Positions 17,873 to 26,756 of a stretch of 64,000 nucleotides of DNA are shown here, in pieces (the first letter of the stretch is position 1; every line of letters starts with the position of its first letter). This DNA is from Polycladomyces zharkentensis (lineage in GTDB: Bacteria > Bacillota > Bacilli > Thermoactinomycetales > JIR-001). Both the position numbers and the translations under genes were made by a program. The stretch is from contig NZ_JAFHAP010000004.1 of assembly GCF_016938855.1 (NCBI RefSeq), forward strand, positions 372,001 to 436,000, given 5' to 3'. Under the pieces are notes generated by a model. That model saw only the letters and a list, made by a program, of their open reading frames with translations. It was not told where the DNA came from and ran no database searches.

Positions 17873-19015
17873 TCACCGCTTCGTGAGACGCCGGACGACG
17901 CGGGCAACCGTTTTTGCCGCTTCCGTCACCTGTTCAACCGTATTGCCCCAACCGAAACTGAACCGAATCGCAGAACGCGAAATCTCGTTTGGCAAGCCCA
18001 TTGCTTTCAACACATGGGAAACCTCCAGCGTTCCCGATGTGCAAGCCGAACCGCTGGAGCACGCGATCCCCTCCAGATCCAGGTTCATCAACAAGGTTTC
18101 GGTTTCTGCTCCGGGAAAACTGACATTGAGCACATGCGGCAGATAATGTTCCGGGTGGCCGTTGACGACAAAAGAGAGGCCCTCCCGACGCCATGTGTCC
18201 AACATCGCTTCCCGGCAGCGTTGTGCCGTGTCGCGATGTTCCTCCCGGTTGGCCATCGCCAGTTCTGCCGCTTGCCCGAAGCCGACAATTCCGATCACAT
18301 TTTCCGTGCCGGCTCTCCTTCTGCGTTCCTGTACGCCGCCGTGCATTTGCGGCTGTATCGGCACCTTCCGCCCAATGTACAACGCGCCGGCACCTTTGGG
18401 CCCGTTAATCTTGTGACTGGATATCGAGAGCAGATCCACCGGCAAATTGCGCACATCCAACGGTTCCGAACCCAGTGCCTGAACGGCGTCGGTATGAAAC
18501 CAGACGCCCCGCTCTCTGGCGATTTTCCCGATCTCCTCGATCGGCTGCAGGGTGCCCACCTCATTGTTGCCGTACATGACACTGATGAGGGCGGTACGAT
18601 CATCGATGGCCCGTTTCAACTCCTCGATCTTCACACGGCCATGTCCGTCCACCGGTACGTAGATGACCTGAAACCCGATTTTTTCCAGATATCGACACGT
18701 ATCCAACACGGCATGATGCTCCACCGTCGTGGTGATGACCCGATCTTTTCCTTTTTCCCGCATGGCTGTCGCCACACCGATCAACGCCAAGTTGTCCGCC
18801 TCTGTTCCCCCGCTGGTAAAGATGAGCTGACCGGGATCAGCATGGATGGATGCCGCCACTTGATCACGCGCGTGATCGATCGCTTGACGTACGGTGCGTC
18901 CGTAGGCGTGCAAACTGGAGGGATTGCCGAAGTGGTTTTCCAAAAAAGGAAGCATCGCTTCTTTCACTTTGGGATGGATCGGCGTTGTCGCCGCATGGTC
19001 CAAATAAATCGACAT
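17873..19015 (-). CDS. Cysteine desulfurase (IscS/NifS-type, YrvO-like)
   Basis: 380-residue PLP enzyme that removes sulfur from cysteine for Fe-S clusters, thiouridine or other thio-cofactors. It begins MSIYLDHAATTPIH. The PLP lysine lies in SSHKINGPKG near residue 203, and the sulfur-accepting Cys in CSSGSACTSG near residue 324 sits in a short loop, as in the IscS subgroup. AGGTGA precedes the ATG at 19015. It lies 21 bases downstream of the CymR-type regulator, as in B. subtilis cymR-yrvO. The partner mnmA is not next to it here. Confidence 0.93.
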   Translation of the reverse strand: MSIYLDHAATTPIHPKVKEAMLPFLENHFGNPSSLHAYGRTVRQAIDHARDQVAASIHADPGQLIFTSGGTEADNLALIGVATAMREKGKDRVITTTVEHHAVLDTCRYLEKIGFQVIYVPVDGHGRVKIEELKRAIDDRTALISVMYGNNEVGTLQPIEEIGKIARERGVWFHTDAVQALGSEPLDVRNLPVDLLSISSHKINGPKGAGALYIGRKVPIQPQMHGGVQERRRRAGTENVIGIVGFGQAAELAMANREEHRDTAQRCREAMLDTWRREGLSFVVNGHPEHYLPHVLNVSFPGAETETLLMNLDLEGIACSSGSACTSGTLEVSHVLKAMGLPNEISRSAIRFSFGWGNTVEQVTEAAKTVARVVRRLTKR

Positions 19016-19036
19016 CGTCTTCACCTGCTGCTGTTT

Positions 19037-19456
19037 TTAAATATAAAACATATAAGCGTCGCTTTGTCCATCCGGGGTGAAATGGATCAAATCGGCCAAC
19101 GTCGTGTTGTCCAACACGTCAGCAATCGCATCCCGAATGCGTTTCCACAAGTCCCGGCGTGCGGGATCGTCCTCTTCGGAAAACTCCACCGGAGAGATGG
19201 GTCCTTCCAATACGCGAATCACATCCCCTGCCGTGATCTCCTCCGGGGACCTTGCCAATATGTATCCCCCGTACGCTCCGCGTACGCTGCGCACCAAACC
19301 GGCATTGCGCAGGGGAGAAATCAGTTGTTCCAAATAATGCTCCGACAACTGATGCCGTTCGGCGACACTTTTCAGAGACGTCGGTCCTTCTCCGTATCGC
19401 CGGGCCAAATCCATCATGATGGTTAAACCGTATCGTCCTTTGGTGGACACTTTCAC
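19037..19456 (-). CDS. cymR: Rrf2-family regulator, CymR type
   Basis: 139-residue Rrf2 transcription factor. The N-terminal winged helix contains the family motif KVSTKGRYGLTIMMDLA and a recognition region SEHYLEQLISPLRNAGLVRS with GAYGGYILAR. There is no cysteine in the protein, so it cannot bind a cluster as IscR or NsrR do. This points to CymR, the master repressor of cysteine metabolism that works with CysK. The GTG start has AGAGGTG seven bases upstream. It is probably co-transcribed with the cysteine desulfurase gene. Confidence 0.88.
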   Translation of the reverse strand: MKVSTKGRYGLTIMMDLARRYGEGPTSLKSVAERHQLSEHYLEQLISPLRNAGLVRSVRGAYGGYILARSPEEITAGDVIRVLEGPISPVEFSEEDDPARRDLWKRIRDAIADVLDNTTLADLIHFTPDGQSDAYMFYI

Positions 19457-19664
19457 CGAATCACACCTCTTCCTCGTTTCTGTCCCATCTTTGCTCTCCC
19501 CAAATTGTACCGAAACTCGCCAAATCCGTCCAATCTGCATTCATCGTACTTTTTGCTTAATTTTATTATGGTCCGATTCATGGGATCTTAGTGTCAATCT
19601 GCTCGGAGAACATGGCCCGTGAATGAATGCACTGTTTCGGTTCTTTCAACCGGTCGGGCTCGGA

Positions 19665-19760
19665 GCGTGTCTGACCAATCCATGACGGAGCAAATCGGAG
19701 CGGACGCAAGTGAAGCGAACCGGGAAAGGTTTTTGTTCGCTCGGAAAGGGCAGTCACCTA
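19665..19760 (-). repeat. Family A repeat, truncated copy A5
   Basis: Starts with the inverted end GCGTGTCTGA (19665-19674). AATCCATGACGGAGCAAAT continues the terminal block of copy A1 (AATCCGTGTGGAGCAAATG). The GC-rich core is missing. It lies in the 493-base gap between cymR and rarA, next to a TnpB remnant. Confidence 0.55.
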
Positions 19761-19880
19761 TCCCCCGGCTCAAGCCGTGGGATTGCAGGTCTAGCCCGCG
19801 TACGGTTGGTTGACCAGCCCTGCGGATGTTCTCCGCAGCGTTGTGACGAACCAGACACGACCTCATGCTTGGAATCCAAG
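19755..19880 (-). mobile_element. Decayed IS200/IS605-group TnpB 3' end
   Basis: The minus strand encodes RHNAAENIRRAGQPT, matching the C-terminal D/HxNAAxNI signature of TnpB proteins. It runs on into a GC-rich tail that ends in the hairpin CGGCTTGAGCCG within CCCACGGCTTGAGCCGGGGG (19763-19782). That hairpin is typical of the right end and guide-RNA region of these elements. Nothing else of the transposon remains upstream. The assignment rests on a short match, so it is moderate. Confidence 0.5.
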
Positions 19881-19949
19881 TTGATCTGGAACGCTTGTTC
19901 CTGTACCCTGTAATCAGGAAGATGCAGAGAATTGCAGAGGAGAAGTGCG

Positions 19950-21296
19950 ATGGATCTGTTTGAATACGGACGACAACAGGAATCGGAAAAACGCGCCCCG
20001 TTGGCCGCTCGCATGCGGCCGCGCACATTGGATGAAATCGTGGGACAATCCCATATTATCGGCAAGGGCAGACTGCTCCGCCGGGCCATCGAAGCGGATC
20101 AGCTCACTTCTATCATCCTGTACGGTCCGCCCGGAACGGGAAAAACCACCTTGGCACGTGTGATCGCCAATACCACCAGTGCCCATTTCGAACAGATCAA
20201 TGCGGTCACAGCCGGGGTTTCGGATATCCGTCGCCTCATTCAGGAGGCACGGGAGCGACTGGGTATGTACGGACAAAAAACGGTGCTGTTTATCGACGAA
20301 ATCCATCGGTTCAACAAGTCACAGCAAGATGCCCTGTTGCCTTCAGTGGAAGACGGCACCATCATCCTGATCGGAGCGACGACGGAAAATCCGTCTTTCG
20401 AAGTAAATCCGGCCTTGTTGTCCCGATCGCGCCTCTTTCAATTGCGGCCGATCGGGGAAGAGGACCTGATGACCCTGATTCGTCGGGCGTTGACGGATGA
20501 ACGGCGAGGATTGGGCACATACCGCGTTGAAGCCGAAGAAGCTGCTTTGCAGCACATTGTGCGGATGGCGGGCGGTGATGCGCGCAACGCCCTCAATGCC
20601 ATCGAGCTGGCCGTCCTTACCACCGATCCCGATGAAGACGGTGTCCGGCGTATCACACTGGACGTGGCGGAGGAATCCATCCAGCGAAAAGTGATCCGCT
20701 ACGACAAAAGCGGGGATCAGCATTATGACACTGTCTCTGCTTTCATCAAGAGCATGCGTGGTTCCGATCCCGATGCGGCATTGTACTATCTGGCCAAAAT
20801 GATCCAAGCCGGAGAAGATCCCCGGTTCATCGCCCGTCGGGTGTTCATCCATGCGGCGGAGGACGTGGGGATGGCCGATCCGCGCGCACTTTTGATCGCC
20901 TCTGCGGCGGCACATGCGGTGGACTTCATCGGCATGCCGGAAGCGCAAATCCCGCTGGCGCAAGCCGTCATCTACATCGCCACCGCCCCCAAAAGCAATG
21001 CCGTCGTACGCGGGATCAATGAAGCGATGGAAGCGGTGAAAAACGAATCGCACGGAGAAGTCCCCCCGCATTTGCGGGATGCCCATTTCCCCGGTGCCAA
21101 AGGGCAGAATCGGGGGATCGGCTACCGGTATCCGCACGATTATCCGCGCGGTTACATCCCCCAACAATATTTGCCGGACGAACATGTCGGCAAAACGTTT
21201 TATCACCCGACAGACATCGGTTATGAAGGGAAGTTGCAGCACTTTCTTCGTTGGATGAAAGGAGAATCGGGAAGAGGGACGGACCGGGAAAACTGA
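19950..21296 (+). CDS. rarA: Replication-associated recombination protein RarA
   Basis: 448-residue AAA+ ATPase of the RarA/MgsA/WRNIP1 family (YrvN), which acts at stalled replication forks and is related to clamp loaders. Walker A is GPPGTGKTT near residue 57. Walker B is FIDEIHRFN near 112, and sensor 1 is GATTENP near 142. The C-terminal MgsA domain is recognisable ([36 protein letters not shown]). AGAGGAG lies 7 bases before the ATG at 19950. It is transcribed opposite to all its neighbours. Confidence 0.96.
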   Translation: MDLFEYGRQQESEKRAPLAARMRPRTLDEIVGQSHIIGKGRLLRRAIEADQLTSIILYGPPGTGKTTLARVIANTTSAHFEQINAVTAGVSDIRRLIQEARERLGMYGQKTVLFIDEIHRFNKSQQDALLPSVEDGTIILIGATTENPSFEVNPALLSRSRLFQLRPIGEEDLMTLIRRALTDERRGLGTYRVEAEEAALQHIVRMAGGDARNALNAIELAVLTTDPDEDGVRRITLDVAEESIQRKVIRYDKSGDQHYDTVSAFIKSMRGSDPDAALYYLAKMIQAGEDPRFIARRVFIHAAEDVGMADPRALLIASAAAHAVDFIGMPEAQIPLAQAVIYIATAPKSNAVVRGINEAMEAVKNESHGEVPPHLRDAHFPGAKGQNRGIGYRYPHDYPRGYIPQQYLPDEHVGKTFYHPTDIGYEGKLQHFLRWMKGESGRGTDREN

Positions 21297-21360
21297 AGCC
21301 GACAGATACAACTCTTCGGGGGATCGACTGGTGTCCAACCCTCAGAGCGAAAGGTCGCGT

Positions 21361-21945
21361 TCACTCATCCGGGACGCGTCGCGCTTCCATCTGCTCCACC
21401 AAAGCAAACACCTGCTTCCAACTGGTGATGCGCGGCAAATCATGGGGGTAATCCCGATTGTACACCGCGTCGACGATGACGGTCGGAATGCCCGCTTCCA
21501 CCAAACGGTCCAAATGTTGCGGCGCGTCCTCAAAAAACAGTTCGATGCCGAGACGCCGGGCCACTTCCGCCTTGTTTTGCGCACTCATTTTCAGATTCTC
21601 CCCGTTGTAGGGGAAGCCATGCTTTTTCAGCCACTTTTTCGTGATATCCACAATATTGGGCTTCCCCGGACGAGCGGTGATGAAGTGGATTTCGTGACCC
21701 TGTTGCTGCAACTGGGTCAAAACTTCAGCCGCATCGGGAAGCGGAACGGCCAGGGAGTAGATTTTGTGTTCCAGCTTGCGCCACAGATGGGCGCCTTCTT
21801 TTTTGCTCAAACCGTAAGCCTTGTCCAAGTGAAACTCCTTGATGTCCTCCCGTTTCACCTTGCGGTTGAGCGCTTCATTGTATACCTGGACGGCGGCCGA
21901 TTGGGTATCTTTGATGGTACCGTCGATGTCGATGCCGATTTTCAT
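21361..21945 (-). CDS. HAD-superfamily nucleotidase (NT5C type)
   Basis: 194-residue HAD hydrolase resembling putative 5'(3')-deoxyribonucleotidases (YqfW-like). The nucleophile motif DIDGTIKDTQ is at residues 5-14, motif II Thr is in IHFITARPGKP near residue 92, and the acidic motif IV is FFEDAPQHLD. Members dephosphorylate nucleoside monophosphates. The exact substrate is not determinable. AGGAGGGGGAAG directly precedes the ATG at 21945. It ends 64 bases from the rarA stop (convergent), and the 6S RNA gene lies just upstream. Confidence 0.8.
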   Translation of the reverse strand: MKIGIDIDGTIKDTQSAAVQVYNEALNRKVKREDIKEFHLDKAYGLSKKEGAHLWRKLEHKIYSLAVPLPDAAEVLTQLQQQGHEIHFITARPGKPNIVDITKKWLKKHGFPYNGENLKMSAQNKAEVARRLGIELFFEDAPQHLDRLVEAGIPTVIVDAVYNRDYPHDLPRITSWKQVFALVEQMEARRVPDE

Positions 21946-22015
21946 CTTCCCCCTCCTCGTCGCAGCGATCACATCGTTCAGTCTTCCCCGGAATCGAGAA
22001 ACTTAAAATAAATAA

Positions 22016-22206
22016 AAAAAGAGCCCCATTATGCCGTGGCTCCCTTAGTTTTGAACCTGCTCTCTCGCAGGTGGGTGCCCTGCGCCTGAGTTCACGGGTC
22101 CTCTCACCGGAGGCTTCCGCTCCCCCAGACGACGCCGAGCTCCCTTTTGTAATGGTGTTGGCTCAAAACTTTCGGTGGTTCACGTACATCGCAGGGCTCT
22201 TGGTGT
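22016..22206 (-). ncRNA. ssrS: 6S RNA
   Basis: About 190-nt transcript. The 5' end AAGAGCCCTGCGATG and the 3' end ATGGGGCTCTTTTTTT pair to form the closing stem expected for 6S RNA, with a T-run terminator. The interior (GCAGGGCACCCACCTGCGAGAG) supports a long imperfect duplex with a central bubble. Family knowledge: 6S RNA binds sigma-A holoenzyme and releases it through pRNA synthesis. B. subtilis bsrA occupies the same position between aspS and rarA, which strongly supports the call. A strong promoter lies directly upstream. Confidence 0.9.
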
Positions 22207-22212
22207 GTTTAT

Positions 22213-22241
22213 ATGTTACCACAGAGTTTTCCCTTATTCAA
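22213..22241 (-). promoter_or_regulatory. Promoter of 6S RNA
   Basis: On the minus strand TTGAAT (22236-22241) and TAACAT (22213-22218) are spaced by 17 bases, placing the start near 22206 at the beginning of the closing stem. Confidence 0.8.
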
Positions 22242-22255
22242 GCACCATCTCCCCA

Positions 22256-22498
22256 GAGCGTGTCGGGTGACGGCTGCGCCATTGCTTTCCGGCATGCTCC
22301 ACCTGCCCCCTGCAAGAGAGCAGGTCATGGCGCTTCGACCCGGAGCCGGGACACGGGAAAAGTACGATTCGCTCAGAGGAAATTGCCCGAGATTTCACAC
22401 CTGCGCGTTCCGCGTCTTTGCCCGGCCGGGCTTACGTCTTCACTGACCCGGAAAAGCATGTGCTCCCTCACGGATAAAACCGGACACGCCCGAACAAA
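22256..22498 (+). repeat. Family A repeat, best preserved copy A2
   Basis: 243-base element with inverted ends GAGCGTGTCGGG (22256) and CCGGACACGCCC (ending about 22498). Core blocks CGACCCGGAGCCGGGACACG, CAGAGGAAATTGCCCG and GATTTCACACCTGCGCG recur in copies A1, A3, A6 and A7. It lies between the 6S promoter and the aspS stop codon. No open frame of interest is present. Confidence 0.75.
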
Positions 22499-22507
22499 GA
22501 CATACCT

Positions 22508-24298
22508 TTACTCCTCTGCCTTTTGGGTCACTGCTTCGCGTACCGCGATATGCAATTCGTCCAATTGGCGTTCATCGACCGGCGACGGTGCTTCCGTCAT
22601 CAAACAGCTGGCGCTGGCCGTTTTCGGGAACGCGATGCAGTCCCGCAGGTTGCTCCGGCCCGCCAACAGCATCACCAAACGATCGAATCCGAATGCGATG
22701 CCACCGTGCGGCGGTGCACCATATTCAAAGGCTTCCAGCAAGAAACCGAATTTCTCCCGCGCTTCTTCCATCGACAGACCCAACGCTTCAAACATGGCCT
22801 CCTGCACTTCCCGGCGGTGGATCCGTTGGCTGCCCCCGCCGATTTCATATCCGTTGAGCACCATGTCGTACGCTTGCGCCCGAACGCGGCCCGGGTCGGT
22901 TTTCAACAACGGAATGTCCTCTTCCACCGGCATGGTAAACGGATGGTGCATCGCGTAATACCGTTTCGTTTCCTCGTCATATTCCAACAGCGGGAATTCG
23001 GTGATCCAAGCGAACCGGTATACGTTGGGATCGATCAGGTTCAGATGTTTACCCAGCTTCAGCCGCAGTTCGCCCAGCACCTGAGCCACCACCTCGGGCC
23101 GGTCGGCCACGAACAGGAGCAGGTCGCCCGTTTCCGCTTCGGTTGCCTCCCGGACCCGCTCCCATTCTTCCTCGCTCAGGAATTTGGCGACGGGACCTTT
23201 GCGGCCTTCCTCTTTCACCGCCAGCCAAGCGAGACCTTTGGCTCCCAGCTGTTGCGCCTTTTCGCCCCAACTGTCGATCTCTTTGCGGCTCCAGCCCGCA
23301 CATCCTTTCACATTGATCGCCTTGACCCGGCCGCCTGCGGCCACGGTGGAGGAAAACACCTTAAATCCGCTGTTTCTCACGATCTCCGACAAATCGACGA
23401 GTTCCATGCCGAATCGCAGGTCGGGTTTGTCCGAACCGTATTTCTCCATCGCTTCCCGATAAGTGATCCGCGGAAAGGGACGCTCCACCTCCACCCCGAT
23501 TGTTTCACGGAAGAGCGTCGCCACCATTTCTTCCATCATCTCCAGGAAGGCTTCTTGCGGCAGGAACGAGGCTTCGATGTCGATCTGGGTAAATTCGGGT
23601 TGCCGGTCCGCCCTTAAATCCTCATCCCGGAAACAGCGAGCGATCTGGAAGTACCGCTCCATCCCCGCCACCATCAAGAGCTGTTTGAATAATTGAGGCG
23701 ATTGGGGCAAAGCGTAGAATTCGCCCGGATGTACCCGGCTCGGGACCAGATAGTCACGTGCGCCTTCCGGTGTGCTTTTGGTCAACATGGGTGTTTCCAC
23801 TTCGATGAAACCGCGCTCGTCCAGGAAACGGCGCACCACTTGCATCGCACGGTGACGGAGGATCAGCGTCTGTTGCATCACCGGCCGCCTCAGATCGAGA
23901 TACCGGTATTTGAGCCGCACCGGTTCGTCCACGTCCACCTGATCCTGAATGACAAACGGCGGTGTTTTGGCCGGGTTGAGAATTTCTATCTCCTCAGCCT
24001 GCACTTCGATTTCCCCCGTCTCCAGCTTGGGATTGACCGTCTCCGGGGAGCGGGAGATCACTTTTCCCCTGACCGCCAATACGTACTCGCTCCGCGCTTT
24101 TTGGGCGATTTCCACAGCGGCGGGGGATGTTTCCGGATTGCACACCACTTGTACCAGCCCTGAGCGGTCACGCAGATCGAGGAAGATCAATCCGCCGAAA
24201 TCGCGTTGTTTGTGAACCCAACCGTTGAGGACGACTTCTTGGCCCACATGTTCTTTTCGCAGCTCACCGCAATGATGCGTTTTATGCACGCTTTCCAT
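22508..24298 (-). CDS. aspS: Aspartyl-tRNA synthetase
   Basis: 596-residue class IIb synthetase of the long bacterial type. It has an N-terminal OB-fold anticodon-binding domain ([20 protein letters not shown]), a catalytic core with motif 2 [18 protein letters not shown], an inserted GAD domain in the middle, and motif 3 [15 protein letters not shown]. The region [20 protein letters not shown] is typical. TTAGGAGG precedes the ATG. It follows hisS by 13 bases and must share the T-box-controlled transcript. Whether it is Asp-specific or also charges tRNA-Asn cannot be decided here. Confidence 0.97.
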   Translation of the reverse strand: MESVHKTHHCGELRKEHVGQEVVLNGWVHKQRDFGGLIFLDLRDRSGLVQVVCNPETSPAAVEIAQKARSEYVLAVRGKVISRSPETVNPKLETGEIEVQAEEIEILNPAKTPPFVIQDQVDVDEPVRLKYRYLDLRRPVMQQTLILRHRAMQVVRRFLDERGFIEVETPMLTKSTPEGARDYLVPSRVHPGEFYALPQSPQLFKQLLMVAGMERYFQIARCFRDEDLRADRQPEFTQIDIEASFLPQEAFLEMMEEMVATLFRETIGVEVERPFPRITYREAMEKYGSDKPDLRFGMELVDLSEIVRNSGFKVFSSTVAAGGRVKAINVKGCAGWSRKEIDSWGEKAQQLGAKGLAWLAVKEEGRKGPVAKFLSEEEWERVREATEAETGDLLLFVADRPEVVAQVLGELRLKLGKHLNLIDPNVYRFAWITEFPLLEYDEETKRYYAMHHPFTMPVEEDIPLLKTDPGRVRAQAYDMVLNGYEIGGGSQRIHRREVQEAMFEALGLSMEEAREKFGFLLEAFEYGAPPHGGIAFGFDRLVMLLAGRSNLRDCIAFPKTASASCLMTEAPSPVDERQLDELHIAVREAVTQKAEE

Positions 24299-24311
24299 CC
24301 CTTGATACCTC

Positions 24312-25580
24312 CTAACGCTTGCTTCCCTGACGGATGTAGTCGACGAATTGATCCAGGTTGACCGTTTCCTGTTCGCCTGTGGTCATGTCCTTGACCACGA
24401 TCTGATTCTGTTTCAGTTCCTCTTCCCCCAAAATGGCCACAAATCGGGCGTTCATCCGATCGGCCGCTTTCATCTGCGCTTTGATTTTACGACCCAGATA
24501 ATCCCGGTCCGCCGAACAACCGGCCTTGCGGAGTGATTGCAAAAGTGTGACCGCTTTTTCTTGGGCCTGATCTCCCAGCGTGACCAGGAAGCAATCCAGA
24601 CTCCGATCCAGCGGCAGCGTCACGCCTTGCTCCTCCAACGCCAACAACACGCGCTCCAATCCGGTGGCGAAGCCGATGCCGGGGACGTCGCCACCGCCGA
24701 ATTCCTCCACCATGCCGTTGTAGCGCCCGCCGCCGCCGATCGTCGACGCTTGCGCACCCAGCCCTTCCAGCATGTATTCAAACGCTGTCCGGGTGTAATA
24801 ATCCAATCCGCGCACCAGCCGCGGATTGACGGTGTAATCAACGCCCAGCAGATCCAGGTGCCGTTTCACCGCTTCAAAATGCGGCGCACACTCGTCGCAC
24901 AACACGTCCAACACAGCCGGAGCGCCTTCGGTGATCTGCCGGCAGGTCTCGTTTTTGCAGTCCAGGATACGCAGCGGGTTCCGCTCCAATCGCGATTGGC
25001 AATCCCGGCACAACCGGTCTTTGTGCGGTGTGAGATAAGCAACCAGTTTCTCCCGGTGCACCGGTCGGCATCGCGGACAACCGACGCTGTTCAGGTGCAC
25101 GGTGACGCCCTTCAGGCCCACAGCCTCAAAAAAGTGGGCACCGAGCGCGATCACCTCGGCATCCGCTCCGGGATCATGTGAACCGAACACCTCGAGGCCG
25201 AACTGGTGAAACTGGCGCATCCGCCCCGCCTGCGGCCGTTCGTACCGGAACATCGGTCCGATGTAAAACCACTTGGTCGGTTGGGGCTGGCCATACACCT
25301 TGTGTTCCACGAACGCCCGCACCACAGCCGCTGTCCCTTCGGGGCGCAGGGTGAGGCTGCGTCCGCCCCGATCTTCAAAAGTGTACATCTCTTTCTCCAC
25401 AATATCGGTCGTCTCACCCACCCCGCGTTGGAACAACTCGGTGTGTTCAAAGATCGGCGTGCGAATTTCGGAAAAATGATAACGCCTGCACACATCGCGC
25501 GCTTTTTCTTCGACGTATTGCCATTTCTCCACTTCTCCCGGCATGATGTCGGCCGTGCCGCGAGGAATGCGTACGTTCAT
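24312..25580 (-). CDS. hisS: Histidyl-tRNA synthetase
   Basis: 422-residue class II synthetase starting [20 protein letters not shown]. Motif 2 lies in [20 protein letters not shown]. The histidine-binding loop [14 protein letters not shown] and the anticodon-binding C-terminal domain ([18 protein letters not shown]) are intact. AAAGGAGG lies before the ATG at 25580, and upstream in-frame sequence belongs to the leader. First gene of the hisS-aspS operon. Confidence 0.97.
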   Translation of the reverse strand: MNVRIPRGTADIMPGEVEKWQYVEEKARDVCRRYHFSEIRTPIFEHTELFQRGVGETTDIVEKEMYTFEDRGGRSLTLRPEGTAAVVRAFVEHKVYGQPQPTKWFYIGPMFRYERPQAGRMRQFHQFGLEVFGSHDPGADAEVIALGAHFFEAVGLKGVTVHLNSVGCPRCRPVHREKLVAYLTPHKDRLCRDCQSRLERNPLRILDCKNETCRQITEGAPAVLDVLCDECAPHFEAVKRHLDLLGVDYTVNPRLVRGLDYYTRTAFEYMLEGLGAQASTIGGGGRYNGMVEEFGGGDVPGIGFATGLERVLLALEEQGVTLPLDRSLDCFLVTLGDQAQEKAVTLLQSLRKAGCSADRDYLGRKIKAQMKAADRMNARFVAILGEEELKQNQIVVKDMTTGEQETVNLDQFVDYIRQGSKR

Positions 25581-25608
25581 CGGTACTGCCTCCTTTTTCT
25601 CGATCCAA

Positions 25609-25880
25609 TAAAAAAATCTCCCGCCACTGACGATGCTGTCAGGGACGAGAGATTGGTCTTCCACCATCACCCGCGGTGCCACCCTGTTTGAAGACACCCG
25701 CAATCAACGGTGTGTCTCCCACTCGAGGCCGATATAACGTTCGGCAAACGTTCGAGTCTACTGTCCCCAACGGGAGTTCGCCCCGAAACCTCCGGGTGTC
25801 ATTCCCCGCCGCGTGACAGAAGGACGCTTCCAGCCACGGCGTCCTCTCTCTGACTGCCCGTTTGACGGGTACTTGTCCCT
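25609..25880 (-). promoter_or_regulatory. T-box riboswitch of the hisS-aspS operon
   Basis: The minus strand contains the T-box AGGGTGGCACCGCGGGT (plus 25669-25685). Downstream is a terminator hairpin with the T7 run (25609-25654). A stem I region has CAGAGAGAGG. The candidate specifier region reads GGGGAATGACACC (plus 25794-25807). It holds GAC (Asp) and, one base pair of reading offset later, CAC (His). The T-box is certain. Which tRNA is sensed is an inference. Confidence 0.93.
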
Positions 25881-25924
25881 TCATCGATGTTGACCGTGTC
25901 GGGTTTTCGTTCAGAGGAGGTCTG

Positions 25925-26030
25925 ATCAGTGAGGAAATGCCGCGATTTCATCCCTGCGCTTTCCGGGTCTTCGCTCTACCGAATGCAGGTCAGTCGCTCA
26001 CTCTGAACTCCTGATGGAATGATCAGACAC
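25925..26030 (+). repeat. Family A repeat, 3' half copy A3
   Basis: Holds the block GAGGAAATGCCGCGATTTCA followed by CCTGCGCTTTCCGGGTCTTCG shared with copies A1, A2 and A6. It is framed by a perfect inverted pair GTCTGATCA (25920-25928) / TGATCAGAC (26020-26028). It occupies the space where the hisS promoter should lie. A weak minus-strand promoter (TTGCTA, GATATG, 18 apart) can be seen at about 26055-26085, outside the repeat. Confidence 0.6.
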
Positions 26031-26103
26031 ATCATGGGCATATCCGGTTCGTTTCGTTCGATTAGCAATAGATTTTAATGGAATGAAAACGGCTTGTCAA
26101 GAG

Positions 26104-26664
26104 TCAGTCGTGGGTATTCGAATCAATCACGAGAAAGTATCGACAACGCCCTTTCCCCACGTTTTGAAACCGGTGCGGCACATCGGCTTCAAAGTACAAG
26201 GAGTCCCCCGCGTTCAGCCGATAGGTGGCAGAGTCCAACGTCACTTCCAATTCACCCTCCTCCACATATACCAATTCCGTCACACCGGGTTGGTGGGGCG
26301 GGAACGCTCCGGTATCTGTTCCTTCCGGGAGCACATTCATCACCAGCTCCACCCCCTTTGACGGAAATGCGGGTGACAGCACATGCCGCTCGATTCCCGT
26401 CTCTTCTTCCCGGTATACGAGACGCCGGTGCTTCGGGATGAGGATCGTCTGCCGCCGGGGTTTCTCCCCCAACAGTTGCGACAATGTGACGTCCAGCGCT
26501 TCCGCGATCCGACATGCCACCTGTACGGTGGGGTTTTTCACGCCGCGTTCGATTTGGGACAGCATGGACGGACTGACACCGGATCGTTGTGACAGTGTAT
26601 GCAGGGACAGACCTTTTTTCATGCGATGTTGACGGATGTTGTCTCCCAACGACACGAATTTCAT
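26104..26664 (-). CDS. XRE-family regulator with C-terminal cupin domain
   Basis: 186 residues. Residues about 7-61 form an HTH_XRE domain (LGDNIRQHRMKKGLSLHTLS, SMLSQIERGVKNPTVQ). Residues about 110-180 form a cupin (HQPGVTELVYVEEGELEVTL, GDSLYFEADVPHRFQN). This architecture senses a small ligand through the cupin and usually controls a neighbouring transporter or catabolic gene. It is divergent from an EamA exporter with 92 bases between the starts, so it probably regulates that gene and itself. AAGGA lies 10 bases before the ATG. Confidence 0.88.
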   Translation of the reverse strand: MKFVSLGDNIRQHRMKKGLSLHTLSQRSGVSPSMLSQIERGVKNPTVQVACRIAEALDVTLSQLLGEKPRRQTILIPKHRRLVYREEETGIERHVLSPAFPSKGVELVMNVLPEGTDTGAFPPHQPGVTELVYVEEGELEVTLDSATYRLNAGDSLYFEADVPHRFQNVGKGRCRYFLVIDSNTHD

Positions 26665-26756
26665 TCCTTTCAAATCCTTGACATGGGGGGATTGTATCCT
26701 ATGATAAACTATTATACACTATAGCAAATAAATTCAAACAAGATGGGGGAAAACAG

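Noticed and set aside
22256-22498. Reading family A copies as small protein genes
   Set aside because: Open frames over the copies differ in phase and have no common translation, and the blocks are conserved as DNA, not as peptide.
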